Positions 41,047 through 49,746 of a DNA stretch of 64,000 nucleotides are shown here, piece by piece. The DNA comes from JAJNBA01 sp035512775. GTDB taxonomy: Bacteria; Actinomycetota; UBA4738; HRBIN12. The stretch spans positions 32,219 to 96,218 of the forward strand of contig DATKDI010000049.1 of NCBI GenBank assembly GCA_035512775.1, in the 5' to 3' direction. Under the pieces are notes generated by a model. That model made no database searches, was not told the DNA's origin, and worked only from the letters and a program-made list of their open reading frames with translations. The position numbers and the translations under genes are program-made. Each line of letters begins with the position of its first letter. Position 1 is the stretch's first letter.

Positions 41047-42150
41047 CTGGCGGGCACCGAGGCGCCGCACGTCGCGGTCGCTCAGCTCGGCCGCTTCGAG
41101 CGGCTGCCGTGGCGGCGCATCATCCTCATCATCCTGGGGATCGTCGTCGTCGGCGTCGTGGTGACCGGCACGTGGCGCACGCTCGCGCTTGACAGAACCG
41201 AGGGCGGCTACTCGGTCGGCGCGTGGCGCGACTTCATCGTCCAGGGTGCCGCGCAGGGCGCGATCTTCGCGATGATCGCGCTCGGCTACAGTCTCGTGTA
41301 CGGGATCCTCCGGATGATCAACTTCGCCCACGGCGAGGTGTTCATGGCCGGGGCATTCGGATCGTTCTTCTTCGCCGACGCGTACGCGAAGAGCGGCCTG
41401 TTGAACCGGAACCCGGTCATCGCCCTCGCGATCGTCACGGCGGTCGCGATCGGCGTCTCGGTGGGCACGGGCGTCCTGCTCGAGCGGCTCGCGTACCGGC
41501 CACTCCGGAACGCGCCGAGGCTCGTGCCTCTCATCACGGCGATCGGGGCCTCGCTGTTCTTGCAGAACGCGTTCCGAGGATTCTTCGGCCCCCAGCCCTA
41601 CGGGTATCCGAAGCCCGAGGTGCTTGCGGGGAGCATCACGGTCCTGGGGGTCCCGGTCCAGAAGGTCCAGTTGCTGGTGCTCGTCGTGGCGGTGATCTGC
41701 ATGGCCGTGCTCCAGTGGTTCGTCTCCACGACCACGACGGGACGCTCCATGCGTGCGGTCGCCCAGGACCGGGAGATCGCCAGCCTGATGGGCATCAACG
41801 TCGACCGAGTGATCGTCATCACGTTCGCGATCGGCGGGGTGCTCGCCGGCATCGCCGCAGTGTTGTTCTCCCTGACCTTCGAGCAGGTGCAGTTCACGAT
41901 GGGGTTCCGCCCGGGGATCGCGGCGTTCACCGCCGCGGTGCTGGGCGGGATCGGGAGCATCGGCGGTGCGGCGCTGGGAGGGTTCGTAATCGGGCTGCTG
42001 CAGGCGGTCGGGCCACCGCTGCTCCTCACCGGGTTCGGCATCCCCAGCGTCTTCTCGTTGCGGGACGCGTTCGTCTTCCTCGTCCTCGTGCTCGTCCTCG
42101 TCTTCCGGCCCGGAGGGCTGCTCGGCACCGGGGAGGCGGAGAAGGTGTGA
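41047..42150 (+). CDS. livH: branched-chain amino-acid ABC permease LivH, probable CTG start
   Basis: Core LivH residues are plain: QGAAQGAIFAMIALGYSLVYGILRMINFAHGE, then about seven further helices and LGGIGSIGGAALGGFVIG. The first ATG/GTG/TTG in frame is a GTG at 41158, but the frame is open upstream, where it encodes LPWRRIILIILGIVVVGVVV, a likely membrane helix that would be cut by that start. A CTG at 41047 has GGGAGGG four bases before it. I therefore propose CTG at 41047 (367 residues); the alternative is 41158. The stop overlaps livM (TGATG). Confidence 0.85.
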   Translation: MAGTEAPHVAVAQLGRFERLPWRRIILIILGIVVVGVVVTGTWRTLALDRTEGGYSVGAWRDFIVQGAAQGAIFAMIALGYSLVYGILRMINFAHGEVFMAGAFGSFFFADAYAKSGLLNRNPVIALAIVTAVAIGVSVGTGVLLERLAYRPLRNAPRLVPLITAIGASLFLQNAFRGFFGPQPYGYPKPEVLAGSITVLGVPVQKVQLLVLVVAVICMAVLQWFVSTTTTGRSMRAVAQDREIASLMGINVDRVIVITFAIGGVLAGIAAVLFSLTFEQVQFTMGFRPGIAAFTAAVLGGIGSIGGAALGGFVIGLLQAVGPPLLLTGFGIPSVFSLRDAFVFLVLVLVLVFRPGGLLGTGEAEKV

Positions 42151-43925
42151 TGGCGCGAAGGTGGATCCGCATCGGCGTGCCCGCGGGCATCGTCACGATC
42201 TTCCTCGCGCTCGTCGGCCTGATCGGCGGCTTCACCGACGTGTACCTGATCGGCGATCAGATCTCGTTCGCCGCGCTGATGATGATCCTCCCCCCGTTCG
42301 TCGCGGGTCTCGTCGCGGCCGCGCCGCGGGTCGAGGGAGGCGAGCGGCTCGAGAAGCGGATCCTCGAGGCGGCGGTCGCCGCCGCCATCGCCGGCGCGGC
42401 GGCCGGAGCCACGTTCGCTCTCGCCGTCGTGCTCGCGGACTGGATCGGCGATGAGCGGATCCGGGCGGTCTTCCTCAACGTGACTCCGCAGCTGATGGAG
42501 TTCGCTACCTTCGGCCTGGCCACGATGGTCGGCGCGCTGGCCGTCATCGCGGTGTCGGCCCTGGCGGGCCTGCTGGGCGGGGTCCTGCGAGTGGCTCCTG
42601 CCTCGATCCGTCGACCGGTCACAGTGGCGGTCATCGCCACCTTGCTGTTCGGCTTCCTCCAGCGCGTCATCCCGATCGCACTGGATCAGCTGAGCCTCGA
42701 GCGGGACTGGCTCTACAGCTCGCAGTTCCACGGGCTCACCTGGATCGGCGCGATCGTCGTCGCGGCGGTCGCCGCCGGGATCAGCTTCCTGAGCACCCGA
42801 TTCGGCACAAGGCTCCGCGGAAGCGTCGCGAGGATCGGTGGATCCGGCGGGCCGGCGATCAGCCCGGTCCGACTCCTGGCCGGCGCGATCGCCCTCGGGC
42901 TGCTGCTCGTCGCCCCGGTGCTCCTTGGATCGGTGATCTCCGAGGTCCTGGGGACGGTGATGGTGTTCGCCCTGCTCGGCATCGGGCTCAACATCGTGGT
43001 GGGCTACGCGGGCCTGCTGGACCTCGGCTATGTCTTCTTCTTCGCACTCGGCGCGTACTCGCTCGCGCTGCTCACGGGCGCGACGCTCAACGCGTTCGGG
43101 ATCCCACCGGAGCCCGCGATCTCCGGGAGCCTCAACTTCTACGTCGCCATCCCGATCGTGATGGTGATCGCGGCCGCGTCGGGGCTGTTGGTCGGTGCCC
43201 CCGTGCTCCGCCTGCGGGGGGACTACCTCGCGCTCGTGACGCTCGGGCTCGGCGAGATGGTGACCGTGCTCGTCGGAAGCCCGTGGCTCGTGCCGCTGGT
43301 CGGCGGGCCGAGCGGGATGCGCGGCATCACGGATGCGGCGATCGGCGGCTTCGGCTTCCGCGATCCACAACGCTTCTATTACCTCGCGCTCGCATTCGTC
43401 GGCCTGGCCGCCTTCACGTCGTGGCGGCTCGCCGCCTCGCGGATCGGTCGAGCCTGGACCGCGATGCGGGAGGACGAGCAGACCGCCGACGCGATGGGGA
43501 TCAGCACGACGCGCTTCAAGCTGCTCGCCTTCGCGATCGGTGGCGCGATCGGCTCGCTCGGCGGAGCCCTCTTCGCGGTGAAGATCGGATCCCTGACCCC
43601 GGCGAGCTTCCAGGTCATCGTCTCGATCCAGGTGCTCGGACTGGTCATCCTCGGCGGCATGGGGAGCATCCCCGGGGTGATCGTGGGGGCGCTCGTGCTG
43701 GTGGGACTGCCGGGACTGCTGCGTGAGTTCGAGGAGTACCGCTTCCTCGCCTACGGGGCGGCCGTCGTCGCGATCATGGTGCTGCGCCCGCAGGGACTGA
43801 TACCCAACGTTCGCCGGAGCCGGGAGCTGCAGGACGAGGAGCAGGCCCAGGACGAATGGGCGAAAGCCGTCGAAGAGGGCGAGACCCCGCCCGATATCGC
43901 CAGCGCGACGGGAGCGACCACGTGA
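42150..43925 (+). CDS. livM: branched-chain amino-acid ABC permease LivM with long N-terminal extension
   Basis: 591 residues. The C-terminal about 330 residues are LivM-like: NIVVGYAGLLDLGYVFFFALGAY, LRLRGDYLALVTLGLGEM, GGPSGMRGITDA, SRIGRAWTAMREDEQTADAMG and LGGMGSIPGVIVGA. About 250 residues with several extra hydrophobic segments precede them, roughly 1-250, without a family I recognise. The protein ends in an acidic tail. It forms the channel with LivH. It overlaps livG by GTGA. Confidence 0.9.
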   Translation: MARRWIRIGVPAGIVTIFLALVGLIGGFTDVYLIGDQISFAALMMILPPFVAGLVAAAPRVEGGERLEKRILEAAVAAAIAGAAAGATFALAVVLADWIGDERIRAVFLNVTPQLMEFATFGLATMVGALAVIAVSALAGLLGGVLRVAPASIRRPVTVAVIATLLFGFLQRVIPIALDQLSLERDWLYSSQFHGLTWIGAIVVAAVAAGISFLSTRFGTRLRGSVARIGGSGGPAISPVRLLAGAIALGLLLVAPVLLGSVISEVLGTVMVFALLGIGLNIVVGYAGLLDLGYVFFFALGAYSLALLTGATLNAFGIPPEPAISGSLNFYVAIPIVMVIAAASGLLVGAPVLRLRGDYLALVTLGLGEMVTVLVGSPWLVPLVGGPSGMRGITDAAIGGFGFRDPQRFYYLALAFVGLAAFTSWRLAASRIGRAWTAMREDEQTADAMGISTTRFKLLAFAIGGAIGSLGGALFAVKIGSLTPASFQVIVSIQVLGLVILGGMGSIPGVIVGALVLVGLPGLLREFEEYRFLAYGAAVVAIMVLRPQGLIPNVRRSRELQDEEQAQDEWAKAVEEGETPPDIASATGATT

Positions 43926-44725
43926 GCGAGCCGGCCTGGAGCACCGATGCGGTCTTGGAGGTGCGCGGCCTCGAGAAGCACTTCGGAGGGCTCTATGCCC
44001 TCTCCGGCCTGGACATGGAGGTCCGACCGGGCGAGATCGTCTCGGTGATCGGTCCCAACGGCGCCGGGAAGAGCACCCTGTTCAACGTCATCACCGGGAT
44101 CTACGAGCCGGACGCGGGCGACATCCGATACGGGAGCGTGAGCATCGTGGGCCTTCGGCCGCATCAGGTGGTGAAGCTCGGGATCGCGCGCACGTTCCAG
44201 AACGTCCGCCTGTTCGCGAACATGACGATCCTCGAGAACGCCATGGTGGGACAGCATTGCCGGAGCAAAGGTGGGGTGTTCGGATCGATCATCCGCACGC
44301 CCGGGATCCGCGCCGAGGAGGAGCGGATCAGGGAGCGAGCGAAAGAGGCGTTGGGCTTCTTCGGCAAGCGGTTGTCCGGCTACCGGCTGGAACAGCCCGC
44401 CTTCTCGCTCTCCTACGCGAACCGTCGCCGGCTCGAGATGGCCCGCGCCCTCGCGACCGACCCGAAGCTGCTCCTGCTCGACGAGCCGACGGCAGGCATG
44501 AACCCGCGGGAGACCTTGGAGCTCCGCGATCACATCGTCCGGATGCGCGACGAGCTCGGGCTGACGGTGATCGTGATCGAGCACGACATGCGGGTCGTCA
44601 AGGGCGTGTCCGACCGCGTGATCGCGTGCGACTATGGACAGAAGATCGCCGAAGGAACGTACGACGAGGTCGCCCACGACGAGCGCGTTGTCGAGGCGTA
44701 CCTCGGGACGAAGGCGACGACGTGA
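43922..44725 (+). CDS. livG: branched-chain amino-acid ABC transporter ATPase LivG
   Basis: 267 residues from the GTG at 43922. Walker A GPNGAGKSTLFNVITG, signature LSYANRRRLEMARAL (N replacing the usual G of LSYG), Walker B LLLLDEPTAGMNP, and the LivG-specific ARTFQNVRLF and IVIEHDMRVV. It energises transport with LivF. Stops overlap start codons on both sides. Confidence 0.93.
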   Translation: MSEPAWSTDAVLEVRGLEKHFGGLYALSGLDMEVRPGEIVSVIGPNGAGKSTLFNVITGIYEPDAGDIRYGSVSIVGLRPHQVVKLGIARTFQNVRLFANMTILENAMVGQHCRSKGGVFGSIIRTPGIRAEEERIRERAKEALGFFGKRLSGYRLEQPAFSLSYANRRRLEMARALATDPKLLLLDEPTAGMNPRETLELRDHIVRMRDELGLTVIVIEHDMRVVKGVSDRVIACDYGQKIAEGTYDEVAHDERVVEAYLGTKATT

Positions 44726-45453
44726 CCGGAGACGGCCGCGCGCCCATCCTCGAGCTTCGGAACGTCAGCACGCACTACGGCCTCGTGGCGGTGCTTCGCG
44801 ACGTCGACATGGAGATCTACGCGGGTGAGATGGTCTGTCTCCTCGGCGGCAATGCGAGCGGGAAGACGACCACGCTGAAGACGATCCTCGGCTACGTCAC
44901 GCCCTCGGAGGGCGAGGTGGTACTGGACGGTCAGGTCGTCTCCGGGCTCTCCACGACCGAGGTCGTGAAACGCGGCGTCTCGATGGTCCCGGAGAACCGT
45001 CGCCTCTTCGGGGACATGACCGTCGACGAGAACCTCCAGCTCGGCGCGTACCTGCGGAAGGATCGGAACGTGGTCGAGCAGACGAGAGAGACCGTCTTCG
45101 AGACCTTCCCTCGGATCCGCGAGCGGCTCAAACAGAAGGCGGGCACCCTCTCGGGGGGAGAGCAGCAGATGGTCGCGATGGGTCGCGCGTTGATGGCCGA
45201 CCCCAAGATCCTGCTGATGGACGAGCCCTCGATGGGTCTGGCCCCGATCCTGGTGGAACAGGTCTTCGAGATCATCCGGAAGATCCGGGAGCTGGGGAAG
45301 ACGATCTTCGTGGTCGAGCAGAACGCCAACATGGCGCTGTCGATCGCCGACCGGGGCTACGTGATCCAGACCGGCCAGGTCGTGCTCGCGGACACGGCGG
45401 CGAACCTCCTGGAGAACCCCTTGATGCGCGAGGCCTATCTGGGTGAGCTCTGA
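44722..45453 (+). CDS. livF: branched-chain amino-acid ABC transporter ATPase LivF
   Basis: 243 residues from the GTG at 44722. Walker A GGNASGKTTTLKTILG has an alanine where many have a glycine; signature LSGGEQQMVAMGRALM, Walker B ILLMDEPSMGLAP, and the LivF features VPENRRLFGDMTVDENLQLG and VEQNANMALSIADRGYVIQTG. It pairs with LivG. It overlaps the following ornithine cyclodeaminase-family gene by 11 bases. Confidence 0.93.
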   Translation: MTGDGRAPILELRNVSTHYGLVAVLRDVDMEIYAGEMVCLLGGNASGKTTTLKTILGYVTPSEGEVVLDGQVVSGLSTTEVVKRGVSMVPENRRLFGDMTVDENLQLGAYLRKDRNVVEQTRETVFETFPRIRERLKQKAGTLSGGEQQMVAMGRALMADPKILLMDEPSMGLAPILVEQVFEIIRKIRELGKTIFVVEQNANMALSIADRGYVIQTGQVVLADTAANLLENPLMREAYLGEL

Positions 45454-46372
45454 GCTCCGCGTGATCGACGCGGAGGAGCTCCGCGCCCGGCTGCCCATGG
45501 AGGCGGCGGTGGATGCGCTCGAGGAAGCGTTCCGGACACTCGACCCGGGGAGCGGGCCGCTCCGAACGCATGTCGAGACACCCGCCGGCACGCTCCTGCT
45601 GATGCCGGCGTTCGGCGAGGCGGGCGTCGGCGTGAAGCTCGTCTCACTCACCCCGGCCAACCCGGACCGGGGACTCCCGTTCATCCATGCGAGCTACGTG
45701 CTCTTCCACGCCGCCACGCAGGCTCCGGAGGCGGTGCTCGACGGCTCGGCGCTGACGGCTCTCCGGACGGCCGCCGTCTCCGGGCTCGCGACCCGGTTCC
45801 TCAGCCGAGAGGACGCGCATCGCCTCGTCATCTTCGGGGCGGGCGTCCAGGCAAGGTCGCACCTCGAGGCGATGTGCGCCGTGCGCGACGTGACGGACCT
45901 CGTCGTCGTCTCCCGGTCGCCCGGAGCGGCCGAGGCCCTCGTGGAAGAGGGGCTCGGCCGCGGGTTGACGGCGCGGCGGGGTGAACCGGAAGCGGTCGGC
46001 GAGGCAGACCTCGTGTGCACGTGCACGACCGCGGAGACACCGTTGTTCGAGGGGTCGTTGCTGCCGGCGGGGGTGCACGTGAACGCGGTGGGTTCCTACC
46101 AGCCCGAGACCCGCGAGCTGGATACCGAAGCCCTTCGCGGCGCGAGGGTGGTCGTCGAGACGCGAGAGGTCGCGCTCGCCGAGGCCGGCGACCTGCTCAT
46201 CCCGATCGAGGAAGGGGTCATCCAGGCCGGTCACATCGTCGCCGACCTGTCCGAGATGGTTCGGGGTGCCGCGGTGCGACGCTCGCCGGGGGACGTGACG
46301 CTCTTCAAGAGCGTGGGGCTGGCGTTCGAGGATCTGGTCGTTGCGCGGGCGGTCGTGGACGCGGGGCGATGA
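45443..46372 (+). CDS. ornithine cyclodeaminase / mu-crystallin family protein
   Basis: 309 residues (GTG start inside the end of livF). VIDAEELRARLPMEAAVDALEEAF starts the protein; GVGVKLVSLTPANPDRGLPFIHASYVLF carries the substrate lysine in VKLV, and the Rossmann region is RLVIFGAGVQARSHLEAM. The family includes ornithine cyclodeaminases, ketimine reductases and amino-acid dehydrogenases; the reaction cannot be read from sequence. Tight overlap with livF suggests it acts on the transported compound. Confidence 0.85.
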   Translation: MSSELRVIDAEELRARLPMEAAVDALEEAFRTLDPGSGPLRTHVETPAGTLLLMPAFGEAGVGVKLVSLTPANPDRGLPFIHASYVLFHAATQAPEAVLDGSALTALRTAAVSGLATRFLSREDAHRLVIFGAGVQARSHLEAMCAVRDVTDLVVVSRSPGAAEALVEEGLGRGLTARRGEPEAVGEADLVCTCTTAETPLFEGSLLPAGVHVNAVGSYQPETRELDTEALRGARVVVETREVALAEAGDLLIPIEEGVIQAGHIVADLSEMVRGAAVRRSPGDVTLFKSVGLAFEDLVVARAVVDAGR

Positions 46373-46408
46373 CCGCCACCGGTCGAGCCGAACGCCCGGA
46401 CCTCCGGG

Positions 46409-46492
46409 TGCCGGGAGAGGGGCTCGAACCCTCACGAGCCGAAGCTCACGGGTTTTTGAGACCCGCGCGTCTACCAGTTCCGCCATCCCGGC
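46409..46492 (-). tRNA. tRNA-Leu (anticodon CAA)
   Basis: The minus strand folds as a class II tRNA of 84 nt: acceptor GCCGGGA/TCCCGGC, D arm with AACTGGTAGAC, anticodon stem CGGGT/ACCCG around the loop CTCAAAA (anticodon CAA), a long variable arm GAGC-TTCG-GCTC, and T arm GAGGG-TTCGAGC-CCCTC. The discriminator base is A, and CCA is not encoded (CCC follows). TACCCT at 46509-46504 is a fitting -10 box. It lies antisense between two plus-strand genes. Confidence 0.97.
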
Positions 46493-46539
46493 CGAGCGGC
46501 TCTAGGGTAACGGCCCGGGGACCGCGAGCCGGCTGCGCC

Positions 46540-47637
46540 GTGCTGCTGCTCGTCATGGCCACCGCGTGCACGAACGACGTCTCGCCGCGGGAGGCGACCA
46601 TCCACACGATCGCCTATCTCCTGGACGGCGCGGCTCCCGACGCGGAGCTCGTGACGTCACCGGCGCTCGCAGGTCTGGAGCTCGCGGTGCGCGGATCGGC
46701 GAACGTCCAGGTCGAGCTACTGGACGTCGGCGTGGACCGCGATGAGGTGATGGCCTCCCTCCGGGAGCTGGGCGAGGACCGAGGCGTGATCGCGGCGGTC
46801 GTCGCCCCCTGGACCGCCCCGCCCGCGGGTGCGATCGAGCTGCTCGCGGCGGCAGGCGTGCCCGTCATCACGTTCTCCTGGGCCTGGGGGCCTCCGGAGG
46901 AGGGGATATGGCGTTCCTTCGTTCCCGAGCGGGCTCGGGAGGCGATCATCCTGCTGACGGGGGCTGCGGGGCTCGCGTCCGGAGACGCACTCTGCCTCGC
47001 GGGTGACGACCACGTCACCAGCCGTGCACTGCTGGCCACGGCAGAAGAGCTCGGCGAGGCCGTCGGCGATCCGGAGGTCGTGATGGCCGGGATCGCCGCG
47101 ACCGAGCGAGCGGGGGCCACCGGCGCGGTCGCCGCCCGCATCCGCGGGGCTCGTTGCCCCGCTCTCGCCTGGGTCGGGGGTGCGACGGATGCGGCGCCCG
47201 TCCTGTCCTCGATCCCCGATCCACCGTCGGTCGTCGCGACGTCGAGGATGAAGACCGACGAGGGGCTGGAGGTCGCGTCGTCGGGTGTCGACCTCCACAC
47301 GACCTGCGCCTGCGTGGACGTGTCCCTGTCGACCGAGCCGACGTCCCAGCGCTTCGTCCACGACCTCCAGGCGGAGAGCGGCGCACCGCCGGGACCGTTC
47401 TCGGTCGAGGCGTACGACGCGGGACGGCTGTTGATCGGCCTGCTCCAAGGCGGCGAAGGAACGAGGGGAGCGCTCGCGGAGGCGCTGGGCGATCTCGGTC
47501 GGTTCGGGGGACTCGGAGGCACGTACGCCTTCGGCCCCGATGGATCGCGGGTCACGGCCCCGTCGGCGGTCGGGGTCTGGCGAGCCTCCGGTTCTCGGTG
47601 GCTCCCCGAGACGGCGCCGGACGGCGCTCCGGAGTGA
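46540..47637 (+). CDS. orphan periplasmic binding protein (type I fold, Peripla_BP-like)
   Basis: 365 residues from the GTG at 46540. HTIAYLLDGAAPDAELVTSPALAGLELAVR, GVIAAVVAPWTAPP, AGVPVITFSWAWGPPEEG and the late SVEAYDAGRLLIGLLQGG resemble branched-chain-type binding proteins. LLLVMATAC looks like the end of a lipoprotein signal, but only nine residues precede the cysteine from this start, and no better start exists after the tRNA gene. No permease is adjacent; it may serve the liv-like system upstream. Confidence 0.65.
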   Translation: MLLLVMATACTNDVSPREATIHTIAYLLDGAAPDAELVTSPALAGLELAVRGSANVQVELLDVGVDRDEVMASLRELGEDRGVIAAVVAPWTAPPAGAIELLAAAGVPVITFSWAWGPPEEGIWRSFVPERAREAIILLTGAAGLASGDALCLAGDDHVTSRALLATAEELGEAVGDPEVVMAGIAATERAGATGAVAARIRGARCPALAWVGGATDAAPVLSSIPDPPSVVATSRMKTDEGLEVASSGVDLHTTCACVDVSLSTEPTSQRFVHDLQAESGAPPGPFSVEAYDAGRLLIGLLQGGEGTRGALAEALGDLGRFGGLGGTYAFGPDGSRVTAPSAVGVWRASGSRWLPETAPDGAPE

Positions 47638-47642
47638 TTGCA

Positions 47643-47671
47643 TTGCCCTCTGGAGCAGTCCTGCCTATAGT
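47643..47671 (+). promoter_or_regulatory. promoter of the polar amino-acid transport operon
   Basis: TTGCCC (47643-47648) and TATAGT (47666-47671) are separated by 17 bp. A leader of about 55 nt with GAGGGGGAAAC leads to the ATG at 47733. Confidence 0.65.
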
Positions 47672-47732
47672 CGCGGCCGAGGGTGGTGCGCTCGATCAGG
47701 CTCCGCTCGTCCATTCGACCTGAGGGGGAAAC

Positions 47733-48647
47733 ATGAAGCTCGACTTCCGACGGATGACGCTGCTGATGGGGGTCCTTGTCCTCGTGGCGGCCGGCTGTGG
47801 AGAGGACACCCCGCCGGCGGACGACGGTGGCACGCCGGTCGGCGAGGAAACCATCTGCTCCACGTACGACGCCAACGCGGGCGACCTGCTCGCGGAGATC
47901 TGCACCAACGGGGAGATCCGGGTCTCGACGGATCCCGCCTATCCGCCGCAGTCGGAGCTGAACCCGGAGACGGGTGAGTACGAGGGCTTCGACATCGACG
48001 TCGCGACCGAGATCGCCGATCGCCTCGGCGTGGACATCGCGTGGGAGACGCCGGCCTGGGAGATCCTCACCGCCGGAAGCTGGAACAACCGCTGGGACAT
48101 GAGCGTCGGATCGATGACGCCCGTCAACGAGCGGCAGGAGGTCCTCAACTTCACCGAGCCGTACTCCTTCGTCCCGGCGGTCATCGTCGTCCACGAGGAC
48201 TCCACCGCCTCGGACGTGACGACCGACCTCGACGGGAAGAAGGTCGGTGTCTGCGCGGACTGCACCTACCAGTTCTACTTGGAGAAGAGCCTCGAGATCT
48301 CCGGGTTCGAGTTCGAGTTCGTGATCGACGACACGGTCGTCCAGGGCTACGACACCGACACCACCGCCCTCCAGGATCTCGCGCTCGGAGACGGCACCCG
48401 GCTCGATGCCGTGATGACCTCGTCGCCGGTCGCAGTGGCGTTCGCCGCGGAGAACCCGGTGAAGATCGTGGGGGATCCGGTGTTCGGGGAGCCCCTCGCG
48501 ATCGCCTTCGACAAGTCCTCGGAGCTGGACGGCGCGACGCTGCTGGATGCCGTCGACCAGATTGTCGCCGACCTGCACTCGGAAGGGACGCTCAGCGAAC
48601 TCTCGCTGCAGTGGTACGACGGCGTCGACGTCACGAAGGTCACGTAG
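47733..48647 (+). CDS. polar amino-acid ABC transporter lipoprotein (SBP family 3)
   Basis: 304 residues. The lipobox VAAGC puts the lipidated cysteine at C22. The family 3 binding fold shows IRVSTDPAYPPQSELN, GFDIDVATEIADRLGVDI, WDMSVGSMTPVNERQEVLNFTEPYSF and KVGVCADCTYQFYLEKSL, with an unusual extra pair of cysteines in VCADCTY. Ligands in this family are usually glutamate, glutamine, arginine or similar. It begins an SBP-permease-ATPase operon. Confidence 0.9.
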   Translation: MKLDFRRMTLLMGVLVLVAAGCGEDTPPADDGGTPVGEETICSTYDANAGDLLAEICTNGEIRVSTDPAYPPQSELNPETGEYEGFDIDVATEIADRLGVDIAWETPAWEILTAGSWNNRWDMSVGSMTPVNERQEVLNFTEPYSFVPAVIVVHEDSTASDVTTDLDGKKVGVCADCTYQFYLEKSLEISGFEFEFVIDDTVVQGYDTDTTALQDLALGDGTRLDAVMTSSPVAVAFAAENPVKIVGDPVFGEPLAIAFDKSSELDGATLLDAVDQIVADLHSEGTLSELSLQWYDGVDVTKVT

Positions 48648-48666
48648 CGCCGAGCGCGTAGCCACC

Positions 48667-49746
48667 GTGACCACGGACGACATGGGGACCGGGGCGACCC
48701 GGTCCCCGCTCGTTCCCTCCCAGCGCAAGAGGGATCGTCTCGCCCTCGCCAGCGCGGGCGTCTCCTTCAGGGTGAAGGTGACGCTCGTCTGGTTCGCCAT
48801 CCTCGGGGTGCTGGGCTTCCTCTTCTGGTCTTCCTCGTTCGACAACGGATGGATCGGGGAGCACATCGGTTTCATCGCCCGAGGCCTGACCTTCACGCTG
48901 ATCATGGCGGCCGGAGGCATCGTCTTGGCGATCACGCTCGCCCTGGTCGGGGCGCTGGGGCGGCTGTCCCGCAATCCGATCGCCTACGGCGTCAGCGGCT
49001 TCTACACGTCGTTCTTCCGAGGCACCCCGTTGATCGTCCAGCTGTTCCTCTTCTACCTGGCCATGCCGAGGACCGCCCAGAACCTCCTGGACAAGTACCC
49101 GAACTTCCTCCCGACGGGCTTCGATGACTTCTTCACGTGGAGCGCGTTCCAAGTGGGGATCGTGGTGCTCGGACTCAACTACGGCGCGTACATGACGGAG
49201 ATCTTCCGAGCCGGCATCCAGTCGGTGAGCCACGGCCAGAGCGAGGCCGCCGATGCGATCGGCATGACCTACCGACAGAAGATGCGGCGCGTGGTGCTCC
49301 CGCAGGCGCTCCGCGTCGTGATCCCGCCGACCGGCAACGAGTTCATCGCGATGATGAAGGACACGGCTCTGATCTCGATCCTCGGACAGGGGATCGAGTC
49401 GATGGAGCTCTTCCGGAGGGCCCAGCTCCTGGGGAACGCGGACGTGAGACCGACGGAGGCCCTCGTGACCGCGGCGGCGCTCTACTGGGCCCTGACAGCC
49501 GTCTTCACGTTCTTCCAGAGCCGGCTGGAACGTCGGGTGAGCAGGGGCTACGTCCGGACCGTCGCCGGAGGCCCGAAGGACCGCGAACGGGGGAAGGTGA
49601 TCGTGACGGGCACCGGAGGTGGCGGGGCTCACGGAGCAGCGTCGGGGTATGCGGTGGATGCCCCTGACGAATCGCCCGATGTGGGGGGGCCTGCGCACGG
49701 AGCAGCACTCCCGACCGTCCCCGAGCCGCCGGAGGAGCCCTCATGA
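48667..49746 (+). CDS. polar amino-acid ABC transporter permease
   Basis: 359 residues from the GTG at 48667. An N-terminal helix near 40-60 is followed by the BPD_transp_1 core: GLTFTLIMAAGGIVLAITLA, SFFRGTPLIVQLFLFYLAMP, YGAYMTEIFRAGIQSVSHGQSEAADAIGMTYRQK (the ATPase-contact EAA loop) and MMKDTALISILG. A glycine- and proline-rich tail of about 60 residues ends the protein. It is coupled to the ATPase gene by ATGA. Confidence 0.9.
   Translation: MTTDDMGTGATRSPLVPSQRKRDRLALASAGVSFRVKVTLVWFAILGVLGFLFWSSSFDNGWIGEHIGFIARGLTFTLIMAAGGIVLAITLALVGALGRLSRNPIAYGVSGFYTSFFRGTPLIVQLFLFYLAMPRTAQNLLDKYPNFLPTGFDDFFTWSAFQVGIVVLGLNYGAYMTEIFRAGIQSVSHGQSEAADAIGMTYRQKMRRVVLPQALRVVIPPTGNEFIAMMKDTALISILGQGIESMELFRRAQLLGNADVRPTEALVTAAALYWALTAVFTFFQSRLERRVSRGYVRTVAGGPKDRERGKVIVTGTGGGGAHGAASGYAVDAPDESPDVGGPAHGAALPTVPEPPEEPS

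Noticed and set aside
46369..46539. ATG at 46369 as the start of the orphan binding protein
   Set aside because: Translation from here would run through the antisense of the tRNA-Leu gene (GEGLEPSRAEAHGF is a typical spurious tRNA-derived peptide). The start must lie after the tRNA.
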